Position numbers and translations under genes: made by a program
Part shown: piece by piece, positions 1 through 6,311 of the stretch
How the letters are laid out: each line of letters opens with the position of its first letter
How positions within the stretch are numbered: the first letter of the stretch is position 1
Origin: a virus
Strand: one strand, 5' to 3'
IMG/VR virus record: IMGVR_UViG_3300017593_000599
Span: 1 to 41,668 of that record
DNA length: 41,668 nucleotides
The notes under the pieces: generated by a model
What the model was told of the DNA's origin: nothing
The model's database searches: none
Seen by the model: the letters and a program-made list of their open reading frames with translations, nothing else

Positions 1-761
1 TAATAGGAGAGCCCGAGTTTGTTGACTTTGATAGTATCTCAACGAGGTATTTAGATATAGACCTACCATTTAACATACAAAGAAAGATTAAATTTTTTGC
101 GGGCAATATTCTTATTTTTTCTTGCACCCCTGGTACCGGTAAGACATACCTAGCAGTCAACCTAGTCAAGCACTTTATAGAAAAGGGCTATCAGGTTGAT
201 TATTATTCGTCAGAACCACTGAATGAATTTAAATTGAGATTGTTGCGACTTATGAATCCAAACCTCATAGACGAAACCTTATTTAGAGTGACACTTGTTG
301 ACCCATATTGCTTTAAACTCAAGGACTCTTCGTTAGACAGAATTGTAATTTGGGACTGGCTTGATTTAGCCAATCGTTATCACCTTGCTCCTTTTATAAT
401 GAGAAAACTCGTAGAAAATCACAGGCACTTACTGATCCTTTTCATGCAGGCTAAGGAAAAAGACGGCAGGCCCATTATCTACGGGCAAGAAGGATCGTAT
501 CAGCTAGCCGCTGCTGTATTTTACTTGCTATTTGATAAATACGACAAAGACCATAGATTTCCCATTCTTTATTGTCAAAAAGTTAGAAGCAGTCCATTTT
601 TCAGGCAAGGAAGTAAAATTTACCTTCAATTTGACGACAACGGCCTTATTACCCCAATCGAATGTTACTCCGATGACCAGCTCAGGCAACAATTCCTAGG
701 CATTAAAATAGAAAAGAGAAGAGGCAGAAAGAGGAGAGACCTAGATGAAATCCCATTTTAA
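1..761 (+). CDS. RecA/DnaB-like P-loop ATPase, 5' partial
   Basis: The open frame enters the window at base 3 and ends at a TAA at 759-761. No ATG, GTG or TTG lies in frame before 234, so the N-terminus is outside the window. A Walker A motif (TPGTGKT, bases 126-146) sits in a hydrophobic strand context. A Walker B-like strand (IVIWDWLDLA) falls near 343-371. The basic C-terminus (KRRGRKRR) could bind DNA. The fold is that of RecA/KaiC/DnaB-type ATPases, and in phages a gene beside a primase fragment is usually a replicative helicase or loader. It overlaps the primase-like gene by 17 bases, which implies translational coupling. The exact role (helicase, loader or recombinase) cannot be fixed without the N-terminus. 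Confidence 0.75.
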   Translation, partial: IGEPEFVDFDSISTRYLDIDLPFNIQRKIKFFAGNILIFSCTPGTGKTYLAVNLVKHFIEKGYQVDYYSSEPLNEFKLRLLRLMNPNLIDETLFRVTLVDPYCFKLKDSSLDRIVIWDWLDLANRYHLAPFIMRKLVENHRHLLILFMQAKEKDGRPIIYGQEGSYQLAAAVFYLLFDKYDKDHRFPILYCQKVRSSPFFRQGSKIYLQFDDNGLITPIECYSDDQLRQQFLGIKIEKRRGRKRRDLDEIPF

Positions 762-1302
762 GGCAATAGCTAGCTGCTTTGGTAAAGACTGGAGAGAACT
801 TGAAGAAAGGGATTTAAGAACAGCAGCAAATGTTCTTGGTTACCCGTTAAAAGAATACAAACAGGCATATGTCCACACAGTCAATAGCCCTAAAGAGCAA
901 GAGAAAAAGTCAAGGATTACCATACTAACAGAGGCAATGTACAAACACGGCTTTTTTAATGCCTACGCCTGCTACAAGCGAATAAAAGAAATACTGGCTG
1001 AGGAAGAAAGAAAGCCTAAGGCAAAACAGGTTAGATTTGACAATACCAAACTAAACGTAGAAAAGGCAAAAAGTGTGCCTATTGAGAACATAGTTAACAT
1101 ACCGCTAAAAAGGCAAGGAAAAGTATTAGTTGGCCATTGCCCTTTTCATGATGATGAGCATCCAAGTTTTGTTGTGTATCCTGAAACAAATAGTTATCAT
1201 TGCTTTGGTTGTTCCGCTCATGGCACAGTTATTGATTACGTAATGCAGATATACAATCTCAGCTTTAAAGAAGCAGTGAGGTGGTTATGCCAAAGGGCTT
1301 GA
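745..1302 (+). CDS. CHC2-type zinc-finger primase fragment
   Basis: 185 aa. The C-terminal third carries the DnaG-type zinc-binding signature: Cys132 and His135 (CPFH), then Cys153 and Cys156 (CFGC), followed by a short helix as in DnaG. This domain recognises template DNA for primer synthesis. The N-terminal 110 residues are Lys/Glu-rich and helical and are not recognised. No TOPRIM or AEP polymerase domain is present, so the protein is much shorter than DnaG or T7 gp4. It may partner with the upstream ATPase in a split primase-helicase. It overlaps the ATPase 3' end and the nuclease gene 5' end. The zinc finger is a confident call; activity as a primase is inference. Confidence 0.75.
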   Translation: MKSHFKAIASCFGKDWRELEERDLRTAANVLGYPLKEYKQAYVHTVNSPKEQEKKSRITILTEAMYKHGFFNAYACYKRIKEILAEEERKPKAKQVRFDNTKLNVEKAKSVPIENIVNIPLKRQGKVLVGHCPFHDDEHPSFVVYPETNSYHCFGCSAHGTVIDYVMQIYNLSFKEAVRWLCQRA

Positions 1303-1649
1303 GCCCAACCCAAAGGACGCTTAGGTATCTACGTCAGATGGGCTGGCATGCAGACATAGTTGAGAGGTGGCTTCCAAAGGCTGGGCCCTACGGGAAAAGG
1401 GTAGATGCATTTCACTTTATAGACATTCTTGCTATGGGAGAAAATTCAATTATAGCCGTGCAGAGTTGTGGAAGTAACTTTTCTGAGCATGATAAAAAAA
1501 TACTGCAAAGTGAATATGCTAGAGAGTGGTTAAAGGTAGGCGGTAGAATATTGCTTATAGGGTGGAGAAAGTGTGTTTACAAAAGAGGGTCTAAGCTGAA
1601 GGTCTGGAAGCCAAGGATAAAAGAGTATAAGTTGGAGGATTTTGAATGA
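1287..1649 (+). CDS. PD-(D/E)XK-like nuclease family protein
   Basis: About 120 aa. The core reads GKRVDAFHFIDILAM then IIAVQS, then WLKVGGRILLIGWRK. This resembles a widespread small phage protein that is predicted to have a Holliday-resolvase or VSR-like nuclease fold (Asp followed by a strand ending in E/Q-x-K/S). In this copy the E-x-K position reads Q-S, so catalysis is uncertain. I chose ATG 1287, five bases after GAGG (1278-1281), over GTG 1281. The 3' end overlaps the next ATG by ATGA. It lies among replication genes, which fits DNA processing. The family is recognised from pattern memory only. Confidence 0.55.
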   Translation: MPKGLSPTQRTLRYLRQMGWHADIVERWLPKAGPYGKRVDAFHFIDILAMGENSIIAVQSCGSNFSEHDKKILQSEYAREWLKVGGRILLIGWRKCVYKRGSKLKVWKPRIKEYKLEDFE

Positions 1650-2065
1650 TACCAGAAAAAACAAAGATAAAGCTAGGGGATATAAAAACTTTGAAGCGAA
1701 CTTGGACAGTCTTCCTTGTTGACCAAATACCTTCTGGGGCTTGGGGGCTTACAGATTTTTTTAGGCACTGCATTTTTATTCCTTTTTTTGATAAAGGAAA
1801 AATTGAACAAAGTAGAATTATAGGCAAACAAAGGCTTGAACAGATTATCAAACATGAGATGATTCACGCCCTCCTAGAGAGAATTCTGCCTGAGATGAAG
1901 TTAGATGACAAAAAAGGTTTGCTATGTTTGGACGATGATATAGTCGAAGGCATTTTGTTATTGTTAGAATTTTGGCCCCAAGAACAGATAGATAGAATAA
2001 CTAAAAAGGCTTGGAAGAAAATACAGGAAATTAAAAAGGAGAAAAAATGGAGAACAAGATTGTAA
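1646..2065 (+). CDS. HExxH metallopeptidase-like protein
   Basis: 139 aa. A helix carries HEMIH (His70, Glu71, His74), the zinc-binding and catalytic signature of zincin peptidases, preceded by an Arg/Lys-rich stretch and followed by an acidic helix (LDDDIVEGILLLL) that could supply a third ligand. Small phage and SprT-like proteins with this layout are usually annotated as putative metallopeptidases. The start overlaps the upstream stop (ATGA). The 3' end overlaps the M15 peptidase gene by 19 bases. Substrate is unknown, and a structural rather than peptidase role is possible. Confidence 0.5.
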   Translation: MIPEKTKIKLGDIKTLKRTWTVFLVDQIPSGAWGLTDFFRHCIFIPFFDKGKIEQSRIIGKQRLEQIIKHEMIHALLERILPEMKLDDKKGLLCLDDDIVEGILLLLEFWPQEQIDRITKKAWKKIQEIKKEKKWRTRL

Positions 2066-2430
2066 AGGAGTTTTGGGAAAGTTTGCATTACTTTAAAAGT
2101 CATGAGTTTGAATGCCCCTGCTGTGGCAAAAATGAAATGGATGAGACATTTGTGAGGATGCTAGAGATGATGCGGATTAGCCTGCGTGAGCCAATGATTA
2201 TAAGCAGTGGATACCGCTGTGAGAAACACAATAAGGAGATTGGCGGGGCACCAAATAGTGCACACCTAAGGGGACTAGCGGTTGATGTAAAGATCCCGAA
2301 CAGCGAGTACAGATACCGCTTACTAAAGCTAGCAATGTTATTTGACATCCCTAGAATCGGCATAGGCAGCAATTTTATCCACTTGGATGTGGATAGGTCT
2401 TTGCCGCATCCAAGAATTTGGGTTTATTAG
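2047..2430 (+). CDS. M15-family D,D-/L,D-peptidase (endolysin-type)
   Basis: 127 aa, the usual length for phage peptidase M15_3 proteins. Zinc ligands are visible: His73 and Asp80 in SAHLRGLAVDV, and His112 in FIHLDVD. The SSGYRC strand that precedes them is also typical. These enzymes cut peptide cross-links in peptidoglycan. The N-terminus has a CPCC pair (23-26). No signal peptide is visible, so export would need a holin or virion delivery. It is preceded by AAGGAG. It lies in the replication arm, away from the GH24 endolysin on the other strand, so the phage carries two different cell-wall enzymes. Confidence 0.85.
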   Translation: MENKIVKEFWESLHYFKSHEFECPCCGKNEMDETFVRMLEMMRISLREPMIISSGYRCEKHNKEIGGAPNSAHLRGLAVDVKIPNSEYRYRLLKLAMLFDIPRIGIGSNFIHLDVDRSLPHPRIWVY

Positions 2431-2439
2431 GAGGTGAAC

Positions 2440-2838
2440 ATGCAAGACCCAAAGCAGATAAGGCAGATATTTGAGCTGTCTCTTACTTGGGGGCACAGAG
2501 CAATAGCAAAGAAGCTGGGTCTTACTGAAAAGGCGGTAAGGAGAGTACTAGAGAAAGATTATCCTGATAGCGTTGTACCTTTAGAACTTCAGGAGAAATC
2601 AAAAGAAGCTAGGAAGAAAAGGAGATTTGCCAGCAACCATTTAGAGGCTGTTGTTAAGGCATTAAGGAAACATTTGATTAGGAAGATTTTGGAGATTAGG
2701 CAACTCAAAAAGGAAAACGAGGAATTAAAAAAAGAAATTCAAAGGCTTAGGGATATCCTAGACTTGGTTAAAACACAGCGCAGTGAAGAACCAAGTTTCT
2801 TGGATTATTCCTATGAAGATAATCAACTTTGGAGGTAG
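2440..2838 (+). CDS. HTH plus coiled-coil protein
   Basis: About 132 aa. Residues 15-40 form a helix-turn-helix (GHRAIAKKLGLTEKAVRRVL). After a basic linker, residues 80-115 form a heptad-like coiled coil with alternating Leu and Lys/Glu. The layout is that of a dimeric DNA-binding protein, either a regulator or a terminase-small-type protein. ATG 2440 follows a perfect GGAGGTG Shine-Dalgarno; the GTG at 2434 lies inside that site and is less likely. It is the penultimate gene of the left plus arm. A better small terminase candidate exists at 33571. Confidence 0.6.
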   Translation: MQDPKQIRQIFELSLTWGHRAIAKKLGLTEKAVRRVLEKDYPDSVVPLELQEKSKEARKKRRFASNHLEAVVKALRKHLIRKILEIRQLKKENEELKKEIQRLRDILDLVKTQRSEEPSFLDYSYEDNQLWR

Positions 2839-2840
2839 TT

Positions 2841-3260
2841 ATGTTTAACCACAAAGCAAATCTATTTTATGAGGCTGTGGGACTTACAGAGGAGCAGGCT
2901 ATTGATATTCTAAAAGAAATCCTTGATTTAGTGAAGAATAACAAACTAACTTTAGAATATCTTGAAAGGGCAAAAGAACTGCCAAATATTGGATTAGCTT
3001 TTGCAACTGTTCATTTCCTACAAGATACAATCCAAATCTGTGAGGAAAAACAAGAACCACCTATAATAATGCCTGATAATTCGTTGACCTTACTCATTGG
3101 ACTTTACCAACAAATAGCAGCTTTTGGAATTAAGTCTAAGGCCGTGCAATGGCTGGCTAGGTGGAATAAAGAAGCATTAGCACATCTGACTCGTGCTACT
3201 TGTCTTATAAACTATGATACTTGGGTAAAACTAGTCAAGGAGAGCAAGAACTCTGGTTAG
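2841..3260 (+). CDS. Hypothetical helical protein
   Basis: 139 aa, not recognised. It is predicted to be alpha-helical, with Leu/Ile-rich amphipathic segments and scattered Trp, and has no clear membrane segment or motif. ATG 2841 sits four bases after GGAGGT (2831-2836). It is the last gene of the left plus arm. Its last 30 bases overlap the 3' end of the opposing minus-strand gene, so the two arms meet tail to tail here. Confidence 0.6.
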   Translation: MFNHKANLFYEAVGLTEEQAIDILKEILDLVKNNKLTLEYLERAKELPNIGLAFATVHFLQDTIQICEEKQEPPIIMPDNSLTLLIGLYQQIAAFGIKSKAVQWLARWNKEALAHLTRATCLINYDTWVKLVKESKNSG

Positions 3261-3407
3261 CTGATTTTTAATCTGACTGAGTCTTTCCTCTGACCCTGTA
3301 TCTGCCCATCTGTCTATATCTTCAAGTACTCTGTGCAGCTCCTTCTGAATCTCAAAGACTAGTTGCTCGGCCTGCTCAAAAAGTCCCAGTTTTGAGGAGT
3401 CTTGCAT
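3231..3407 (-). CDS. Small coiled-coil protein, end of the virion/lysis arm
   Basis: 58 aa from ATG 3407 (AGG close upstream); a longer form from ATG 3440 (69 aa) is possible. It is acidic and helical with Leu/Ile/Val heptads (FEQAEQLVFEIQKEL) and no motif. The 5' end overlaps the endolysin 3' end and the 3' end overlaps the convergent plus-strand gene. It is the last gene of the minus arm. A lysis role is possible from position only. Confidence 0.5.
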   Translation of the reverse strand: MQDSSKLGLFEQAEQLVFEIQKELHRVLEDIDRWADTGSEERLSQIKNQLTRVLALLD

Positions 3408-3849
3408 TTTCCTTTGCCCTGTCTGGACATTGCTTGGCATACTTACTTTTTAGAAGCTCCTCCGCTGCCCTGTCCCACTCCTCCCTCTCTAGGGCCTGTA
3501 ACATCCGCCTAAAATCCAACACCCCTTTAATTCCTAAGTTAAATATCATGTCTATTATAACAAGCTGTCTAGTTTCATCAAGGTCTAGGAAAAAAGGAAT
3601 ATGCTCAATCGCTTTTCTATAAGCACGCTGGTAGTCCTTTTCAAATAAAAGGTCGGCAACCTCCCTGTCAATGCCCAAGTCCTCTATGTTGTGGCCCCAG
3701 CCAATGCAGAGTTTTCCAGTTTTGTCTTTGTAAAGGTGAAGTCTTAGCCCTTCATGCTTTTTTATGTATTCATAGGCATCCCTCTTGTGTAGTTCACCTG
3801 CATAGGCCATTGTGGCAATAAGCAGTAAGGCACACAGCAGAGTCCTCAT
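3376..3849 (-). CDS. GH24 lysozyme-type endolysin with N-terminal signal/SAR segment
   Basis: 157 aa, T4 lysozyme-like. It hydrolyses the MurNAc-GlcNAc bond of peptidoglycan. Motifs: Glu33 in HEGLRL, Asp42 in YKDKTG and the IGWGHN turn (49-54). The family pattern is E-x8-D-x5-T; here the Thr position is Cys48. Residues 4-17 are hydrophobic and end in AYA-G, so this is either a Sec signal peptide or a signal-arrest-release segment, and it contains Cys6. Such endolysins reach the periplasm without a large-hole holin. Neighbours are a Gly/Arg-rich small protein and an XhlA-like membrane protein. Enzyme family is secure; the export mode is inference. Confidence 0.9.
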   Translation of the reverse strand: MRTLLCALLLIATMAYAGELHKRDAYEYIKKHEGLRLHLYKDKTGKLCIGWGHNIEDLGIDREVADLLFEKDYQRAYRKAIEHIPFFLDLDETRQLVIIDMIFNLGIKGVLDFRRMLQALEREEWDRAAEELLKSKYAKQCPDRAKENARLLKTGTF

Positions 3850-3854
3850 TCTTG

Positions 3855-4001
3855 CTATCTAACCCTTCCTAATCCCTTGCCCTTGCCCTGTCCTCTGCCA
3901 AACCCTGGGCCTCCTTTCTTACAGGGCCCTTTATTACGATTCCTCCGTCCTCCTCCGTGAATTCCTTTGCCTCTTCCAAGCCCTCTTTTTTGTCCGTACA
4001 T
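3855..4001 (-). CDS. Gly/Arg/Lys-rich 48-aa protein
   Basis: A short frame of 48 codons starts at ATG 4001, with GGAGGG eight to ten bases upstream, and ends at TAG 3855-3857. About 40% of residues are Gly and about one third are Arg or Lys, with a single Cys (GPCKKGG). It resembles Gly-rich disordered nucleic-acid-binding tails and the small GxGRG-rich proteins of thermophiles. It fills the gap between the metallophosphoesterase and the endolysin. The good ribosome site and tight packing argue that it is real. Function unknown. Confidence 0.55.
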   Translation of the reverse strand: MYGQKRGLGRGKGIHGGGRRNRNKGPCKKGGPGFGRGQGKGKGLGRVR

Positions 4002-4016
4002 GGTATTTCCCTCCAT

Positions 4017-4796
4017 TTATACAGTTACCTTTATTCCCCATTTTTGGTCATGTGCTGACCATAGGCTTATTATAGGCGTTCCTACTGTCATGGGTGGATA
4101 CATTTTGATCATTGCGTATCTGGCTTCTGCCATATAGCAACCAGCATGTATGAGATATACATTCCTTGTGTCAAGTTTGCCAGTTCTTCTCATGTCATAG
4201 ACTACCTTTTTTTCTACTCCTACATTGTGAGTATGCCCCATAATATAAAAGTCCACATTCCAGATGTGAGACATAAGTGAGGTAATCCTGTTCCACTTTG
4301 CTCCAGCCGTCCTTCCTGAGCCATAGCCGTGGTGCAAGTAAAAGTTGAGACGCCTTAGGTGGTTGCGGTGAAGAGAAAGGATACCATAGTAGTCTAGTGT
4401 GTCAATGGAGAGGATTTCCTTAACAAGTCTAAGTGTGTCAAATCCTGTTCTTTTTTCCCATTCTTCCTCGTGGTTTCCTCTAAGCCAAACAAGTCCTTTT
4501 TCTTTTATTGGGCCAAACAGTTTTTTAATTTCTTCACCTACCAAGTTAACGACATAGTCAAGCTCATTTACCTTCATTTCCCTGCTGGCTGCCCTGCCTC
4601 TGAATCTGGGGTCAAAAGCAGTAATAAACTCAGCTACATCACCTAGGAATATCCATTTTGAGTTATCTTCTTTTGATATTTGATTAACCAAATTTAGGAA
4701 TTTTTGGCGAGAGAAGTAACGAGAGAATAGGTGTAGGTCTGAAATCACATATATCTTGCAGGGCAGGGAGTCCAAAGTCTTACTGACAACATCCAT
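4017..4796 (-). CDS. Calcineurin-like metallophosphoesterase
   Basis: 259 aa. All family blocks are visible: SDLHL (Asp20, His22), LGDVAEF (Asp53), RGNHE (107-110), HHG (155-157) and GHTH (187-190). These bind two metals and hydrolyse phosphodiesters. Phage members of this family are often of unknown substrate. It sits in the late arm between lysis and virion genes. A second member, with diverged sequence, is at 38456 on the plus strand. The family is certain; the substrate (nucleic acid, nucleotide or lipid A precursor) is not. Confidence 0.88.
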   Translation of the reverse strand: MDVVSKTLDSLPCKIYVISDLHLFSRYFSRQKFLNLVNQISKEDNSKWIFLGDVAEFITAFDPRFRGRAASREMKVNELDYVVNLVGEEIKKLFGPIKEKGLVWLRGNHEEEWEKRTGFDTLRLVKEILSIDTLDYYGILSLHRNHLRRLNFYLHHGYGSGRTAGAKWNRITSLMSHIWNVDFYIMGHTHNVGVEKKVVYDMRRTGKLDTRNVYLIHAGCYMAEARYAMIKMYPPMTVGTPIISLWSAHDQKWGIKVTV

Positions 4797-4820
4797 AAAA
4801 GGACCCCTTTGCCCTTTTTT

Positions 4821-5030
4821 CTATCTTCTCCATATCCAGTTTGTGACTACTGCTACAAAGCCTCCTATGACCCCACCAAGAAACGAACGATAGCCGTTAA
4901 ATCGGGTTTTGTTGTTAATTTCTTGCCTAAGGTTATCTATTTTTTGGTCTATTTCCTCTATTTTTTGGTTTATGTATCTGGTGTGGGTCTCTAGGAGCTC
5001 CCTTAGCATTTCTATTTCTTGGCCGTCCAT
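4821..5030 (-). CDS. XhlA-like membrane protein (putative holin accessory)
   Basis: 69 aa. Residues 1-45 form a coiled coil (INQKIEEIDQKIDNL) and residues 50-67 form one membrane segment (LGGVIGGFVAVVTNW), ending in WRR. This is the layout of the haemolysin XhlA family, which works with a holin and endolysin in Bacillus PBSX. It lies near the endolysin on the same strand. The role is inferred from architecture and context. Confidence 0.55.
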   Translation of the reverse strand: MDGQEIEMLRELLETHTRYINQKIEEIDQKIDNLRQEINNKTRFNGYRSFLGGVIGGFVAVVTNWIWRR

Positions 5031-5043
5031 AGCTTACCACTGT

Positions 5044-5298
5044 TTACTTTTTCTTTTTTCTTGCCCTAGCCCTGCGCCGTAATGTCTCCCTGCCTGCTGC
5101 TAAAGCACCCTTAAAGGCAAATGTACATCTTTTCCTTTTAAGTGGAGAATCTCCTACGCTAGATTCACAGAATTCCCTTGGTGTCATGCCATACCTAGCG
5201 GCCATTCTTGTTAATGCTCCTTTTTTAAACTTAAGTGGCTTTTGCCCTTTCTTCTTAGGCTTGATTACAACAATCTGCCCCTGCCTTTTTCTAGCCAT
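5044..5298 (-). CDS. Small basic protein
   Basis: 84 aa, strongly basic, beginning with Arg/Lys clusters and ending in RARARKKKK. The middle part (RYGMTPREFCE) is moderately conserved-looking and could be a small DNA-binding fold. It overlaps the upstream gene by eight bases, with GGAGGG before the ATG. Position among late genes suggests a virion-associated or DNA-condensing role. Not recognised. Confidence 0.5.
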   Translation of the reverse strand: MARKRQGQIVVIKPKKKGQKPLKFKKGALTRMAARYGMTPREFCESSVGDSPLKRKRCTFAFKGALAAGRETLRRRARARKKKK

Positions 5299-5503
5299 TT
5301 AAACCCTCCAAGTATGCTATCCTGATTCCTGTACTGCTTGGGTCTTCGTCTTCCTCTAGTTTTTCAAGAAGTTTTTTAATTCTAATCTTTTGAGCATGGA
5401 TAAGATAAAGTAGCTCTCTTATTTTTTTACGCATCTTTTTTATTTCTTCTTCCTGTGCTTTAATGATTGAGTTACAAATAAGTTTGCATATCCATTTTCT
5501 CAT
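5291..5503 (-). CDS. Coiled-coil hypothetical protein
   Basis: 70 aa. The N-terminus has two Cys (ICKLIC), followed by a long Lys/Glu/Leu coiled coil (residues 15-50). GGAGG precedes ATG 5503. It overlaps the basic protein downstream. A weakly hydrophobic N-terminus (MRKWICKLI) could lie on a membrane. Not recognised. Confidence 0.45.
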   Translation of the reverse strand: MRKWICKLICNSIIKAQEEEIKKMRKKIRELLYLIHAQKIRIKKLLEKLEEDEDPSSTGIRIAYLEGLNG

Positions 5504-5513
5504 AGTCTGCCTC

Positions 5514-5771
5514 CTAATATCTCATTCTCATTCCTTCTATCATTTGTGGTGTGAACTGACTAGGTATTTGAGGCACCTGTGGTATAGGCTGAGGCAACCC
5601 CATAGGTTGCTGCAAAGAAGCCAGTCCAGATAAGCTCATAATCCACTGCAAGGCCGCAGGCAATAACATTTGTCCTAACTCAGGATTATGTCTTATCCAG
5701 TCAGTAATAAGTCTTAGCTGTCTTGGGTCCATTTTAGGTTGCTGTGCCTGAGGATTAGGTAAGAACATCAT
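5514..5771 (-). CDS. Pro/Gln-rich hypothetical protein
   Basis: 85 aa. Pro/Gln-rich ends flank a short helical core (LRLITDWIRHNPELGQ). The first of two adjacent ATGs (5771) has GGAGG five bases upstream. The C-terminus (PQPIPQVPQIPSQ) looks disordered. Likely a minor virion component given its place in the late operon. It overlaps the upstream gene by four bases. Confidence 0.45.
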   Translation of the reverse strand: MMFLPNPQAQQPKMDPRQLRLITDWIRHNPELGQMLLPAALQWIMSLSGLASLQQPMGLPQPIPQVPQIPSQFTPQMIEGMRMRY

Positions 5772-5974
5772 CTTTTCCTCCTTTTTCTGTAAGGTAGTCC
5801 TTTCTCCTTTGTTTTGGCAAAATCTCTGAGTTCCCCGAGTGACATTTGTTGTGCTATTCTTTTTATTGTATTCCTAATACCAATAGGAAAATCAGACAAC
5901 CTACATTTTCCCTTTTTATAACAGTAGGCCATTCCCATTAAATGACGCTGTTTTACACTGACTGCAGGTGACAT
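5768..5974 (-). CDS. DUF3008-like small phage protein
   Basis: 68 aa. It matches from memory a small conserved phage family: an N-terminal VKQRHLMGMAYCYKKG segment, then a helix, and a C-terminal FAKTKEKGLP motif. Function in that family is unknown, though its genes usually lie with head or tail genes. It overlaps the previous gene by 22 bases. GAGGAGGTG lies about 14 bases upstream of ATG 5974, a rather long spacing. Confidence 0.6.
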   Translation of the reverse strand: MSPAVSVKQRHLMGMAYCYKKGKCRLSDFPIGIRNTIKRIAQQMSLGELRDFAKTKEKGLPYRKRRKR

Positions 5975-6108
5975 AATAGTATTCTAGACACCTCCTCGGT
6001 TTGGGATTTTATTTCAACTATTCTTAGTTTTCCCTTTGTTACTTTTGCTTTCGCCTGGATTTTATGTTCTCTGAGAGGGGGTAGCTTCACAACAATGTCA
6101 TATTCCAT
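5953..6108 (-). CDS. Small hypothetical protein
   Basis: 51 aa from ATG 6108, which overlaps the upstream stop as TAATG and has GAGG seven bases upstream. A longer frame reaching 6186 lacks these signals. The protein looks like a small beta-rich fold (YDIVVKLPPL, KGKLRIVEI). Not recognised. Confidence 0.45.
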   Translation of the reverse strand: MEYDIVVKLPPLREHKIQAKAKVTKGKLRIVEIKSQTEEVSRILLCHLQSV

Positions 6109-6311
6109 TATCCAGCCTCGGTTCTTTTCTTTTTCTGTCTTCTGTTTAGCTTTACAGGGGCAAAGTAGTGTTTCATTTGACCCCATATCTCATCTCCTTT
6201 CCTTTTGCTTCTTTTAATTGGATTTAGTTCATCCTCTTCCCTTCTCTCTGCTATAAATCTTACCTTGCCAAATTTCAATTGCTTTACCTTCTCTTTCACC
6301 CGTATCCTCAT
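6108..6311 (-). CDS. Small basic hypothetical protein
   Basis: 67 aa, very basic (many Arg/Lys), starting MRIRVKEKVKQ. The start overlaps the stop of the large virion protein (ATGA) and its stop overlaps the next start (TAATG), so translation is probably coupled. Not recognised; a DNA- or RNA-binding role would fit the charge only. Confidence 0.45.
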   Translation of the reverse strand: MRIRVKEKVKQLKFGKVRFIAERREEDELNPIKRSKRKGDEIWGQMKHYFAPVKLNRRQKKKRTEAG

